Below the pieces are notes generated by a model. It was not told where the DNA came from, made no database searches, and worked only from the letters and a program-made list of their open reading frames with translations. 39,913 nt of DNA, taken from the IMG/VR virus record IMGVR_UViG_3300047323_000157, positions 1 through 39,913 of that record; one strand, written 5' to 3'. The position numbers and the translations under genes were made by a program. This DNA is from a virus. Of the stretch, positions 1 through 8,155 are shown piece by piece. Position 1 is the first letter of the stretch. Each line of letters starts with the position of its first letter.

Positions 1-411
1 CGCCATCGCCGGGATAGCTTCGTCGGGATTGAACGGGTTGATGCCGCGATCGGATGCGGTGCCGTCGAGGTATTGCGCCATGCCCTTAGCACGGCCCCAC
101 TGCGTTTGTTGGCCGATTGCGTTCGGGTTGTAGCGCGATTCCTGCTGCGCGAGCGCCATCAGGACATTGACCGGCACGCCGGTTTTCTGCGCGGTCGCAT
201 CGAAGATCGGGCGATACTTCGCAGGCGGGAGAAGATCCTCCGTGCCGCCGCTGGCCGCGCCGCGCGAGCCATCGTTGGACGACGGCGCCGACGGAGCGCG
301 CGTCGGCATTTCGATCTTGGGTAGCGGAGTGGCGTAGTCCGCTTGCGCCTGCGCGTTGAGTTGGTTGGTCAGCGCGTCAAGCGGATTTTGCAGGAACGGA
401 TTGTCTGCCAC
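1..411 (-). CDS. Transglycosylase (SLT)-domain virion protein, N-terminal part, cut by the window edge
   Basis: The frame is open for 137 residues from a GTG at 411 to the left window edge, so the gene continues outside. An AAGGG Shine-Dalgarno lies about 6 bases before the GTG. The first 60 residues look like a flexible Asn/Gln/Pro-rich leader. After it comes a soluble lytic transglycosylase fold, with the ALAQQESRYNPNAI motif placing the presumed catalytic Glu at residue 91, followed by the GMAQYLDGTA-type motif. Such domains cut peptidoglycan locally so that phage DNA can cross the cell wall. Bcep22-like podophages carry a giant multidomain virion protein with such a domain at the end of the virion operon, and this may be its N-terminus. 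That is inference, because the full length cannot be seen. It is the last visible gene of the minus-strand virion operon. Confidence 0.8.
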   Translation of the reverse strand, partial: MADNPFLQNPLDALTNQLNAQAQADYATPLPKIEMPTRAPSAPSSNDGSRGAASGGTEDLLPPAKYRPIFDATAQKTGVPVNVLMALAQQESRYNPNAIGQQTQWGRAKGMAQYLDGTASDRGINPFNPDEAIPAMA

Positions 412-433
412 GGCGTACCCTTTGCGTGTTGAG

Positions 434-472
434 TGGTGCGATTTTAGACCATGTGGTCACAAAATCGCACCA
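434..472. repeat. 39-bp intergenic palindrome with TGGTGCGATTTT arms
   Basis: Two perfect 12-base arms, TGGTGCGATTTT (434-445) and AAAATCGCACCA (461-472), flank a core that holds a second inverted repeat, GACC/GGTC. It fills most of the gap between the transglycosylase gene and the upstream gene. No T-run follows on either strand, so it does not look like an intrinsic terminator. The arms contain the TGGTGCGA half-site that recurs elsewhere in this window. Confidence 0.75.
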
Positions 473-496
473 ACTTTAACACGCGCGGAGCGCACC

Positions 497-1969
497 TTAC
501 TGATAGCCGATCTGGCCGGTTTTCGTATCGTAGACGGGGATGCCCTTGCCCTTGGCCGACGTCTTTTGAGTCGGCGCCGGGAGCCCGCCTGCGGCCGGGT
601 TCGCGAAGGGGTTCGGCGTCTTCGCTGCGGCAGACGGCGAGCCGCCGCCGTTGATGATCGCCATGTCGCCGTCGATGATCTTGTTCTGTTCATCCGGCGA
701 CTTCTGCGCGAACGAAAAGTCTCCCTTCATACGCGCGTCGAACGCCATGCGCCGCGATTCGCCTGGCGACGTCGGCTTCTTGTACGAGTCTGCATTCAGC
801 AGCATCGGCATGAAGCCCTTGATATCGTCGTCGCCATAGCCCGCCGCGCGCAGCGCGTCTACCTTGGCATTGACCTTCGCCTTTTCCTTGGCGCCGAGCT
901 GCGCGACTTCGACTTGAGCCTTGACGGTGTCCTCTTCCATGCGGTTGCCGTGCTTCTTGTCTTCGAGCGAAGCCTCGGTGACAGCCTTGCGACCGTCGCT
1001 TGCCGCCTCCTGGTCGCCCCTGATTCCGGCGAGCGCAAGCGCCTGCTTGTAGACGCGCCCATCGTGCGCCGCTTCGCTCGCAGCCTTGGCTTTCGCGGAG
1101 TTGGCCGCGACGTCGGCCTGATACTTCATTTCGAACTGCTTGTCGGGCGACAGGCCCGCCATGCCGGCTTGCATCAGCGCCTGCGGCGTCACTTCCTGGT
1201 CCCACGTCTTGCCGGTCTTGTCCTGCTTAAGCGTGATCGTGTACGCCTGCAGCTGGCCGTCCTGTCCGAGCTTCGGCGTTTTCTTCACGACAGAGATGCC
1301 GTCGTCCACCTTGTCGTACAGCTTGACCATGAGATCGGTCGCAGTGTCCATGTCGCCCATCTGCGCGGCCTGATACGCCTGCGCCCAGGTGTGCATGCTG
1401 TCCTGATTCTGCTTCTTGTCGGCCCAATCCTGCCACGCCTGCGCGCGCTGCGCATCGCCCTGCGCGAGATACATTTGCGACACACGCGGGATGGTGTTCT
1501 TGATGAACAGGTCCATCGTCGACGGCGCGTTCTTTTCGGCCGCTGCGTGCGCGCTATCGAGATCGGAGTACTCCTTTCCAGCGACGCTATAGCTCGATGG
1601 TTGGTCCTTCGAGAACGTCGGCGTGCTGCCCGCCGCGCTAACCTGCGTTGGCGACTGCATCTGCGCGGCCGGCGACTGGCTCGCGTCCGTTCCCGCCATG
1701 ATGCCGCCGAGCGCCGGGCTCATGTTCGTGCCGGCGGCCGTCGCGGCGTCGGTTGCGGCCTGCGGATCAGCCGCACCGTGCAGTCCGTTCTGCTTGATGC
1801 TGTCGCCGATAGCCTGCTCGCGAGCGGCCTTCGCCTCCTTCATGCCCTGCTGCTGAAGGTCGCGAATGTTCTGCTCGTCGATCGTCGCCTGAACCTGGCG
1901 GCCAAGCGCGATGCCGTTGTTGATGCCCTGGCCTAGCCCACCCCCAAACGCACCGAAATTGAATGCCAT
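497..1969 (-). CDS. Putative internal virion (DNA-injection) protein
   Basis: This 490-residue protein starts at an ATG preceded by AGGAG with 5-base spacing. It opens with a Gly-rich segment (MAFNFGAFGGGLGQG) and continues into long Ala/Gln/Lys-rich stretches that look helical. No cysteine-rich or enzyme motif is visible. Proteins of this size and composition, placed between tail genes and a transglycosylase-domain gene, are typical ejected internal proteins of podoviruses. The function is inferred from position and composition only. It lies 11 bases downstream of the Gly/Ala-rich gene, in the same operon. Confidence 0.6.
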   Translation of the reverse strand: MAFNFGAFGGGLGQGINNGIALGRQVQATIDEQNIRDLQQQGMKEAKAAREQAIGDSIKQNGLHGAADPQAATDAATAAGTNMSPALGGIMAGTDASQSPAAQMQSPTQVSAAGSTPTFSKDQPSSYSVAGKEYSDLDSAHAAAEKNAPSTMDLFIKNTIPRVSQMYLAQGDAQRAQAWQDWADKKQNQDSMHTWAQAYQAAQMGDMDTATDLMVKLYDKVDDGISVVKKTPKLGQDGQLQAYTITLKQDKTGKTWDQEVTPQALMQAGMAGLSPDKQFEMKYQADVAANSAKAKAASEAAHDGRVYKQALALAGIRGDQEAASDGRKAVTEASLEDKKHGNRMEEDTVKAQVEVAQLGAKEKAKVNAKVDALRAAGYGDDDIKGFMPMLLNADSYKKPTSPGESRRMAFDARMKGDFSFAQKSPDEQNKIIDGDMAIINGGGSPSAAAKTPNPFANPAAGGLPAPTQKTSAKGKGIPVYDTKTGQIGYQ

Positions 1970-1980
1970 CGTCGCTCCTA

Positions 1981-2757
1981 TTAGTCCTTACCCATGCCGA
2001 ACAGACCGCCGATAGGTCCAAGCGGGTTCTTCTTCCAATCCTTGAATGCACTGCCTCCGCGGAATGAACTCAGGTCGCCCCATACCTTCGCGTCCGTTCC
2101 CCACCCCGGAATAACCTTGTTCATCTTTTCGGCGTAGTAGCGCCCATCCTTTGCGGGCGCCTGCTGCGTGAAGAAATCCGCGTTCTTATGAATGTCATGA
2201 CTCGTCGCCCATTTGTTGTGGGCGAGAACGACTACCGCAAGCGCGGCCCACGGCCCAGCAGCGGCGAGGCCGCCCGCACCGCCCGCCGCTGCGCCACCGC
2301 CCGCCGCTGACGCACCCCCACCAGCTGCGGCCGCACCACCGCCGGCCGCCGCGCCGGAACCGCCCATCGTGAATGCGCCAGCGCTGCCCGCGCCTACGCC
2401 TTCACTCGCACCGCCGAGCGTGAAAATCCCGGTGCCCGTCGAGCCGCCCGCCATTTCGGCGCCGCCACCCACGCCAAACAGGCCCGTCGCGCCTTCGCCA
2501 GTGCCAGCGCCGATAGCGGGCGCCGACCCGCCCGTAAATCCGCCGAGGCCGCCGGATGCGGGCGACATGAACTGCTGCATGTTGCTCATGTTGTTGAGCG
2601 ACGAATTGCCGTTCAGCCCGCCTTGTGCCTGTTGCTGGCGGGCCTGCTGCATACGCTGCAGTTGCTCTTGCTGCTGTCGGTCGAGTTCTTCCTGTTGCTT
2701 CTTCTGCTGCTCTCGGACTGCGGCGAGCGGATCATTGGGATCCAGTGTTTCGTCCAT
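1981..2757 (-). CDS. Gly/Ala-rich virion-associated protein
   Basis: The start was placed at ATG 2757 (MDETLDPNDPLAAVREQQ, 258 residues), because a GAGG motif sits 9 bases upstream and the frame further up only overlaps the PP-loop gene. It overlaps that gene by 26 bp. Residues about 10-45 are a Gln/Glu-rich coiled-coil-like segment. The middle is very rich in Gly and Ala, with a hydrophobic AAAGPWAALAVVVLA stretch that could act as a membrane-inserting helix. The C-terminus is ordinary. No enzyme motif is seen. Position among internal virion proteins suggests a component ejected with the DNA. This is inference. Confidence 0.55.
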   Translation of the reverse strand: MDETLDPNDPLAAVREQQKKQQEELDRQQQEQLQRMQQARQQQAQGGLNGNSSLNNMSNMQQFMSPASGGLGGFTGGSAPAIGAGTGEGATGLFGVGGGAEMAGGSTGTGIFTLGGASEGVGAGSAGAFTMGGSGAAAGGGAAAAGGGASAAGGGAAAGGAGGLAAAGPWAALAVVVLAHNKWATSHDIHKNADFFTQQAPAKDGRYYAEKMNKVIPGWGTDAKVWGDLSSFRGGSAFKDWKKNPLGPIGGLFGMGKD

Positions 2758-3475
2758 CGTCGGAAACCTCGATGTTGAATGCCGCGATATGACCGCCCAC
2801 CGCATGGCTGATAGCGTTCAGTCGCTGCTGATAGACGTCATAGTGGATCGGGTGATGCTTCTTGAGATACGCGGCGCGGCCGTCGTCCCACCATGCCGAG
2901 CACGACAGGCACGGCGGATTCGAACGCATCGACTCGTAGTAGCGCGGCAACTCGACGCCCTCTTCCTCGAGGAACGTCATAACGTCCTCGTCGCTCCAGT
3001 CTTCGAGCGGGAACAGATATTCAATGCCTTCGTCGACGTCGCCCGAGCGCAGCGGCGCCTTGTTCGCGTCGCACTCCTTCTGGCCGCGCACGATCAGCGT
3101 GATGCCGTCCTCCACCATGCGCTGTGCGAGCGGCAGCATGACGGTTCGCATGCAGCACGAATAGCGGTCCTGCATCAGCACGGCGCCGCCGTTCGCCATG
3201 CCAATTGGCGTTGCGCTGAAGGGCACGATATCCGACGGGATGCCGAACTGCGCGATAACCTGCGGCTGATTGCCGTCGATCTCCACAAAATGCGGGACCA
3301 TCGCGCGCACGCGCTCGACCGCTTCGAGCGACTCCGGAAACGCATCGCCAGTGTTCACCCAATACACGGTGAGCCTGTCCCAATGCTTGCGCATCAGGTG
3401 CAGCATGGCGAGGCTGTCTTTTCCTGCGGAAAACTGGAGCGCGATGCGCGCGTGCTTTGCGATGGTGTTGTCCAT
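2732..3475 (-). CDS. PP-loop ATPase, PAPS-reductase-like
   Basis: The start is ATG 3475 (247 residues). The PP-loop signature SAGKDS lies at residues 16-21, the ATP-pyrophosphatase motif of the PAPS reductase/adenine-nucleotide alpha-hydrolase family. The protein also has a CC pair (SCCMR), a later Cys and a CLSC pair near the C-terminus that could bind metal. Members either reduce PAPS or activate substrates by adenylation, for example in thiolation; the substrate here cannot be read from sequence. It is a non-structural gene inside a run of virion genes, so it may be a late-acquired accessory gene. No clear Shine-Dalgarno precedes the start, which lies 19 bases after the upstream stop, so coupling or reinitiation is possible. 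Confidence 0.75.
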   Translation of the reverse strand: MDNTIAKHARIALQFSAGKDSLAMLHLMRKHWDRLTVYWVNTGDAFPESLEAVERVRAMVPHFVEIDGNQPQVIAQFGIPSDIVPFSATPIGMANGGAVLMQDRYSCCMRTVMLPLAQRMVEDGITLIVRGQKECDANKAPLRSGDVDEGIEYLFPLEDWSDEDVMTFLEEEGVELPRYYESMRSNPPCLSCSAWWDDGRAAYLKKHHPIHYDVYQQRLNAISHAVGGHIAAFNIEVSDDGRNTGSQ

Positions 3476-3494
3476 TTTTTGTGTGTGTGCGTGG

Positions 3495-4325
3495 TTAGAA
3501 AGCCATGATGCCGGCGCCGCCAAGCGTGCCGACGAGATTGCCGATACCAGCCGAACTCGAAGCGCCTGCCTGCTGACCGAGTCCCCAAGCCTGAATTTGG
3601 CTGTTGTAGAGCCCGGAAAGCGTGCCGCCTTGGCCCGCGTATCCACTCATGGCGCCGCCGTAGCCCTGCCCCATGATCGACTGGTTCGCAGTGTTCGCGT
3701 TGTTGGCTGTCGCCTGTGCGCCGACGGCCGCAGTGCCCGCGTTGATGCCGAGCCCGTACGCCGTCGCCGTGTTGGCCGCGACGCCGTTACCCATGTTCAC
3801 CGCGTTCGCCTTCAGGTCCAGCGCCTTGTCGCGCACAGCCTGACGCGCCGTGTTCGACGCGCCGGCCGCCGTGACAGCGGTATTCAGGTCGCCCGCGCGC
3901 GTCGTGGCCGACCAACGGCCCGATGCGGGATTGATGCCCATCGACGCCATAGAGCGCGCCGTCGATGCCTGCTGCGTCGCGGCCGCGTTGAGCACATCGG
4001 CTTTCGCCTCTGCTGCGCGCGAGTCCTGGTTAGCCTGCGAACCGTAGTTCTCCGCTTCCTTGATGTATTCATCCTGAAGCGGCTGGAAAACGCTCGTCTG
4101 CCGGTCCTGTTGTTGCTTGGCCCAGGCATTGTTGCTGTTCATCGTGTCGATTTGGGCCTGCGTCACCTGGTCGGTGAGCGCATCCGTCTTCGCTTGACGA
4201 ACCTGGTCCTGCGCGTAGGAATCCTTGGCGAACTGGAGCCAGTCCGCGCCCGTCTGCGCTTCTTGCGCGGCCGCATGGCCGATTGCCGGGTCCGAAGCCG
4301 GGGCGCTAGGTGCGTTGCAGCACAT
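3495..4325 (-). CDS. Ala/Asn/Gly-rich internal virion protein
   Basis: The 276-residue protein begins MCCNAPSAPASDPAIGH. The upstream stop TAA lies one base before its ATG, and GGAG is about 10 bases away inside the upstream gene. Residues about 20-130 are rich in Gln, Ala and charged residues and look helical. The second half is Ala/Gly/Asn/Thr-rich with short quasi-repeats and ends in a Gly-rich hydrophobic tail (GNLVGTLGGAGIMAF). No catalytic motif is seen. The composition matches podovirus ejection proteins that must partly unfold to leave the capsid. The assignment rests on composition and location. Confidence 0.55.
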   Translation of the reverse strand: MCCNAPSAPASDPAIGHAAAQEAQTGADWLQFAKDSYAQDQVRQAKTDALTDQVTQAQIDTMNSNNAWAKQQQDRQTSVFQPLQDEYIKEAENYGSQANQDSRAAEAKADVLNAAATQQASTARSMASMGINPASGRWSATTRAGDLNTAVTAAGASNTARQAVRDKALDLKANAVNMGNGVAANTATAYGLGINAGTAAVGAQATANNANTANQSIMGQGYGGAMSGYAGQGGTLSGLYNSQIQAWGLGQQAGASSSAGIGNLVGTLGGAGIMAF

Positions 4326-4844
4326 TTATCGCTTCTCCTTCGCCTCGCGGGCCTTGGTTTCGTTGCGCAGATTCACCAGATAGCCGCCCCACGTTTCGCT
4401 GTGCGCGTACAGGCGAATCTGTTCCGCCACTTCCGTCGCGTACGACGGGCCGCCGACGATCAGCGCGGCCGTTGAGATCATGTCCACGTAGGACGAACGC
4501 AGAATGTAGGCAATGCGCTCGCGATACTCGTCGCCGCTGCGCTCTAACTTCGTCGCGACGTGCCAGTTCGTGATCGAGTTCATGAGCACGGTGTTCAGCG
4601 GGTCGAAGTTCGCGCGATAGAACGGGTTACGCGGCAGCGTGATGAGCGCGTCGAGCATGACGCGGTTAATCAGTTCGTCGGGGAGCGGCTTGTCGCGGTC
4701 GATCAAGTCATCCCAAAAATGCAGGACGTCGACAATCAATTCGATGAAGTCGGCCGCCGCACGGTTGCCCTTCATCAATTCGAGCGTCTTGCCCTTTTCA
4801 CTGAAGATCGCCATTTCGCCGCCTTGGTGCTGAATTCGCAACAT
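4326..4844 (-). CDS. Conserved phage virion-operon protein of unknown function
   Basis: The chosen start is ATG 4844 (MLRIQHQGGEMAIF, 172 residues). An internal ATG at 4814 with an AAGG motif upstream is an equally possible start. Sequence further up only mirrors the neighbouring gene. The protein is acidic and helical-looking, with a stretch rich in aromatic and aliphatic residues (IVDVLHFWDDLIDRDKPL) and a highly charged C-terminus (ETKAREAKEKR). No family motif was recognised. Its place between a small tail-operon protein and internal virion proteins suggests a morphogenesis or virion role. A chaperone for tail assembly is possible but unsupported. Confidence 0.6.
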   Translation of the reverse strand: MLRIQHQGGEMAIFSEKGKTLELMKGNRAAADFIELIVDVLHFWDDLIDRDKPLPDELINRVMLDALITLPRNPFYRANFDPLNTVLMNSITNWHVATKLERSGDEYRERIAYILRSSYVDMISTAALIVGGPSYATEVAEQIRLYAHSETWGGYLVNLRNETKAREAKEKR

Positions 4845-4867
4845 TGTATGTGTTTCGTTACCACTGG

Positions 4868-5089
4868 TCACGATTTCTGCGCGATGGACGAAAACAGGGT
4901 CCAAAGGCGCGCGACGTCGGCCTGAAGGTTGTTGTAGTCGGCCTGCGTCGGCGCCGCGGTGATCTGCTTCGACTTCATCGGCGCCGACGACAGCGAGACG
5001 TCGCCGCGACGAATCGCGGCCTTCGTCTTGTCGCCGCGCTCGCCGGTCAGCTGCTGGAGCCTCTCGATGTTCAGCGAGTCCATGCTCAT
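4868..5089 (-). CDS. Small virion-operon protein (73 aa)
   Basis: The start ATG at 5089 overlaps the stop of the upstream tail gene as ATGA, which decides it over the longer frame. The 73-residue protein begins MSMDSLNIERLQQLTGERGD. It has a basic middle and a C-terminal helix (YNNLQADVARLWTLFSSIAQ) that could form a coiled coil. No enzyme motif is visible. Coupling to the large tail protein suggests both are made together and may interact, for example as a small tail or tail-fibre adaptor. Confidence 0.65.
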   Translation of the reverse strand: MSMDSLNIERLQQLTGERGDKTKAAIRRGDVSLSSAPMKSKQITAAPTQADYNNLQADVARLWTLFSSIAQKS

Positions 5090-6828
5090 ATGAGTGCCAG
5101 CTCCTTCGCGTTTGTCGCGATGTTGATTTCCGCGATCTGTGTGTTGGCATTGACTTCGAATTCCCATATGCGTGCTTCAAAGCCTGCCGGCAGTCGCGCG
5201 ATCTGGTTCAGGGTTGAGACGTTCGCGACGAGCTTCTTGTCCGCGTAGACGTTGACCGACACGAACGGCCTGTCATCCGTGCGGCGCAACAGGTCATCGC
5301 CCACGGCATACGCACCGACAGCGGCGCCGCCGACTTCGCCTTCGATCGACGCGCTATTGAAGTGCGCCGCGTTCCATGCGTCATCGTCGGCAATCTGTTG
5401 CTCATACGCGGCCTGCTCTTCCGGCGTGCGCGTGCCGCCCGCGTCGATCATCATGGCGCCGAAGTTCGACGGCTTCGGCAGGATGAACTCCTTCGATTTC
5501 CAGGTGAGCGTTTCGTTGGCCTGTCCGACTGGGTCCCATTCGTGGATCTCGGTCCCGAACAGCATGTACAGCGCGCCCGAGGGAATGTCGTAGGCCATCG
5601 CTTCGGGCTTCAGGTCCGTGCGCAACAGGAACGGCGTTTGCCCCGTCATGTCCACTTCGATAGAGCCTTGCTGCGCGCGGCCGTCGGCATCGAGATATTC
5701 GTACGCGGAGAAATAGCGCCCTGCGAACTGGCTCGCGATCATGGTCGCCGGGCTCATGCGCTGCCAGTCGCTGCGCGTGAAAAGCTGATTGCTCATGACG
5801 GACGCGCCCGACGAAGAGACAACGGCCAGGCCATCATTCGACGGGTAGGCAACGGAGTAACCGAGATCCACCACGGCGCGCGCGTTGATGCATGGCACGT
5901 TCTGTTCGATCTTCTCCATCGTCATGCTGTCGGGAGACGTGCCCGTCGCGACGTAGGGATTGCCCGTCGTGAGTACCGCGATCGTGGCGCCGAACGCGCC
6001 GAGCGCGACAATCGGATAGTCCGTCGTGAGAACGTACTTTTCCGGCCACGCGTGCGGCCGCCACGGCTCGCAAAACCATAGCTCCTTGCCGCGAAACGCC
6101 GCCATGACGCCATTGGGAAGCGACGTGAGGCCGATAATGTCATCCGGCGGGGCGTTCCAGTCGATCGACGGAATAAGCTCCTGCGAGGCCGCCAGATTCA
6201 CCGCGTCGACGTAGTTAGAGTTTGATGCCGCGCGCTCCGCGATGAAGTACAGGCCTGACGTCGTGTTGCCCGATTGCGTTCGGTAGATGCGCTGCTTCGT
6301 GATGCCGCGCCCTGCCGGCGGCGACGTGAAGCCCGACAGCGTCACGCTTTGGCCCGTCTGCCAGTTGATGTAGTTCGATGCCGCGCACGGCTCCGACTCT
6401 TCATCCCATTGCGTGACCCACGTATAGACGTAGAGCAACGTCGTCACGTTGCCCGAGCCTGTACCCGACGGCGTACCAGTGAGCGCTCCAGCTGGCAGCG
6501 GCACAGCAAGCGGATACGACACGCCCGCGACGCGCATCTTCGGCACGCCGTCGCCTGTGTAGTAGAGACGATCGGTTGCGACAGGCCCCGGCGCCGCGTC
6601 TACCTGAGTCGTCCACGCCAGCCATTCGGCGCCGTTCTTGTAGATCGTCTTGATCGTGCCCGCATCGAACCCGAGAATGTTCGTGATGAACTTGTTCTTG
6701 CGAACAGGCGTGAGCCCGCCATCCTCGAGGCGAACATTCACCGCGCGCTGTGCCGCAGTGTCGGGAAGGAGACGCGGAATCAGCCGCGGAATCTCCCCGG
6801 AATACTGCGTGAGTTTCAGCGTCGTCAT
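5086..6828 (-). CDS. Large tail structural protein (nozzle/hub-like)
   Basis: This 580-residue protein begins MTTLKLTQYSGEIPRLIPRL. It is beta-rich, with repeated short segments containing Trp, Tyr and Gly, as in propeller or beta-sandwich virion proteins (GAEWLAWTTQVDAAPG, LYYTGDGVPKMRVAG). It lies between the fibre genes and the internal virion genes. In short-tailed phages this slot often holds a tubular tail or nozzle protein to which fibres attach. That role is inferred, and a generic tail structural label is safer. Its stop overlaps the next start (ATGA), so translation of the 73-residue protein is coupled to it. Confidence 0.6.
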   Translation of the reverse strand: MTTLKLTQYSGEIPRLIPRLLPDTAAQRAVNVRLEDGGLTPVRKNKFITNILGFDAGTIKTIYKNGAEWLAWTTQVDAAPGPVATDRLYYTGDGVPKMRVAGVSYPLAVPLPAGALTGTPSGTGSGNVTTLLYVYTWVTQWDEESEPCAASNYINWQTGQSVTLSGFTSPPAGRGITKQRIYRTQSGNTTSGLYFIAERAASNSNYVDAVNLAASQELIPSIDWNAPPDDIIGLTSLPNGVMAAFRGKELWFCEPWRPHAWPEKYVLTTDYPIVALGAFGATIAVLTTGNPYVATGTSPDSMTMEKIEQNVPCINARAVVDLGYSVAYPSNDGLAVVSSSGASVMSNQLFTRSDWQRMSPATMIASQFAGRYFSAYEYLDADGRAQQGSIEVDMTGQTPFLLRTDLKPEAMAYDIPSGALYMLFGTEIHEWDPVGQANETLTWKSKEFILPKPSNFGAMMIDAGGTRTPEEQAAYEQQIADDDAWNAAHFNSASIEGEVGGAAVGAYAVGDDLLRRTDDRPFVSVNVYADKKLVANVSTLNQIARLPAGFEARIWEFEVNANTQIAEINIATNAKELALI

Positions 6829-6833
6829 CGCGC

Positions 6834-7679
6834 TTACCCCTTGTACTGGATGAATGCGAGCGCGTAGTACGGCGGCCGGTTTTCATGTGCCTGCCCGCCT
6901 CCAGTGTTCTGGATGCTGATATTGGTCCCGGCCGCGTACATGCTGATGCCGGTTGCAGAACCACTCAGCCAGATACCCGTACCGACAATGCTCATGTCAC
7001 CAACGTTAAGGCCCGAGGGTTGCGCCGTTGCATAGCCCGTGCCGTTGCCTGTACCGACAAGGCCCGAGTGTTTGTGGCCCGGATCGTTGACAGCATGCGA
7101 GTGGCCCGGATCGTAGATGCCGTGCGCGTGGCCCGGATCGCTTACGCCGTGCGCGTGCGCGGGAATCTGCGCCGTGGTCAACGTGACACTGTCTAATCCG
7201 CCGGTAGCACCGATAGCGTATTGCGCGCCAGTATCGCCAGCGCCGACGATGAACTTCGCGCGAAGGTCGGGCGTCCCGTTCGTGCCGTCGCACAGCTTCC
7301 AGCCGGCCGGGATATTGGCAATCGTCCCGCCCCACATGGAAATGACGCCAAGCAATCTCGACTTGAGAAAGTCCTGGCTGACGCGGTCTTCGTAGGCGGC
7401 CGCCGTAAAGCGCAGCTCGGCGCGCTCGCCAGCGACGAACGTCAGCGCGGCCGTGCCTTCCTGTGAGCGCTGCACGGTCACAGAGTCGCCGACGATAGCC
7501 GTCGCCTTGGTGATCTCGAAACTGCCGTCCGCCTTGATGAGGTACATCGGGAACGAATCGCCAGCGGCCAACGTCGGGAACTTCGCTCCATCGCCAGGCG
7601 TGAGCGTCACCGTCGTCCCGCCCACCGCCAGCCCTGCCGCCAGTTTAGAGACGGCGTTATTCGCAATCTTCATTGCCAT
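6834..7679 (-). CDS. Tail collar/short fibre protein with HxH repeats
   Basis: The start is ATG 7679 in a TGATG junction with the upstream stop (281 residues). A collar-type domain is recognisable around residues 110-150 (IPAGWKLCDGTNGTPDLRAK). It is followed by four HxH motifs at about residues 175, 184, 193 and 202, spaced exactly nine residues (HAHG...GHAHG...GHSHA...GHKHS). In T4 gp37-type fibre tips, such HxH rows bind iron along the trimer axis. The C-terminus (ENRPPYYALAFIQYKG) is the usual collar-domain ending. It probably binds a host surface receptor as a trimer. It sits just below the papain-like enzyme gene. Confidence 0.8.
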   Translation of the reverse strand: MAMKIANNAVSKLAAGLAVGGTTVTLTPGDGAKFPTLAAGDSFPMYLIKADGSFEITKATAIVGDSVTVQRSQEGTAALTFVAGERAELRFTAAAYEDRVSQDFLKSRLLGVISMWGGTIANIPAGWKLCDGTNGTPDLRAKFIVGAGDTGAQYAIGATGGLDSVTLTTAQIPAHAHGVSDPGHAHGIYDPGHSHAVNDPGHKHSGLVGTGNGTGYATAQPSGLNVGDMSIVGTGIWLSGSATGISMYAAGTNISIQNTGGGQAHENRPPYYALAFIQYKG

Positions 7680-8155
7680 CAGACAGTCTCCACAGGTGCC
7701 GCATGGTGCCGCACCATTTCGCACCAATTTGTGACGACGCGATAGAACGTCGCCGGATCAAATCGCCACGGCTCTTCGACGCCAAGCGCCGCCGCGACAG
7801 ACTCACTGCAAAACCACTTCCCTTTCTCGCCGGGAATCCGGCGCAGCACGAAGCCGAACAGGCCGCGCACGTCGTACGCCTCGCCCGCGTGCTGTTCGAA
7901 CCACTCAATCGCGGCCGCGTTCTGCGCGGGCGTAGTCGGCAGGTCGACGAACACCCAATCGCCCGGTGCGAAGTCCACAACCATCTTGCGCACGCCATGA
8001 TCGAGAAACGTTGACGACCAGCAGATACCGTTCGTGCCGCGATCCTCTACGACGAGTTCGACATGACTGAAATCGCCGCGCGTCCACCACTTCACCAGCA
8101 CGCCGAACAGACCTTTCCAGCCCGGATGACGTCCCTTGAAGAATGCCAGTCTCAC
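7679..8155 (-). CDS. Permuted papain-like enzyme (YaeF/YiiX C92-type)
   Basis: The start is GTG 8155, which forms a GTGA overlap with the upstream stop, giving 158 residues. His31 in FSHVELVVE comes first and Cys116 in KWFCSESVAAALG later, the order of the circularly permuted NlpC/P60-like YiiX family. These enzymes act on peptide or thioester-like bonds. Phage members may cut wall peptides or process a virion protein. The fold is judged from motif order, and the substrate is unknown. It lies inside the fibre module, so a role at the tail tip during entry is possible. The 3' end of the gene contains one of the tandem TGGTGCG repeats. Confidence 0.7.
   Translation of the reverse strand: MRLAFFKGRHPGWKGLFGVLVKWWTRGDFSHVELVVEDRGTNGICWSSTFLDHGVRKMVVDFAPGDWVFVDLPTTPAQNAAAIEWFEQHAGEAYDVRGLFGFVLRRIPGEKGKWFCSESVAAALGVEEPWRFDPATFYRVVTNWCEMVRHHAAPVETV
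7708..7727 (-). repeat. Tandem decamer pair TTGGTGCGAA/ATGGTGCGGC
   Basis: Read on the minus strand, two adjacent 10-mers share TGGTGCG and are spaced exactly 10 bases. On the plus strand a second, weaker pair (caggtgccgc, atggtgccgc) overlaps at 7693-7712. The site lies in the last codons of the papain-like gene, just before the collar-fibre gene. Confidence 0.6.

Noticed and set aside
434-472. Reading the palindrome as an intrinsic terminator
   Set aside because: No run of T follows the stem on either strand. A processing or binding site is at least as likely.
356-1936. Long plus-strand ORF (526 codons) opposite an internal virion gene
   Set aside because: It is antisense to a gene with a good ribosome site and natural composition. 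Its Arg/Leu/Val-rich product shows no domain. Long antisense frames are expected in GC-rich DNA with strong third-position bias.
3270-4475. Plus-strand ORF of 401 codons
   Set aside because: It crosses three minus-strand genes and both of their junctions, and its product is Arg-rich without domains.
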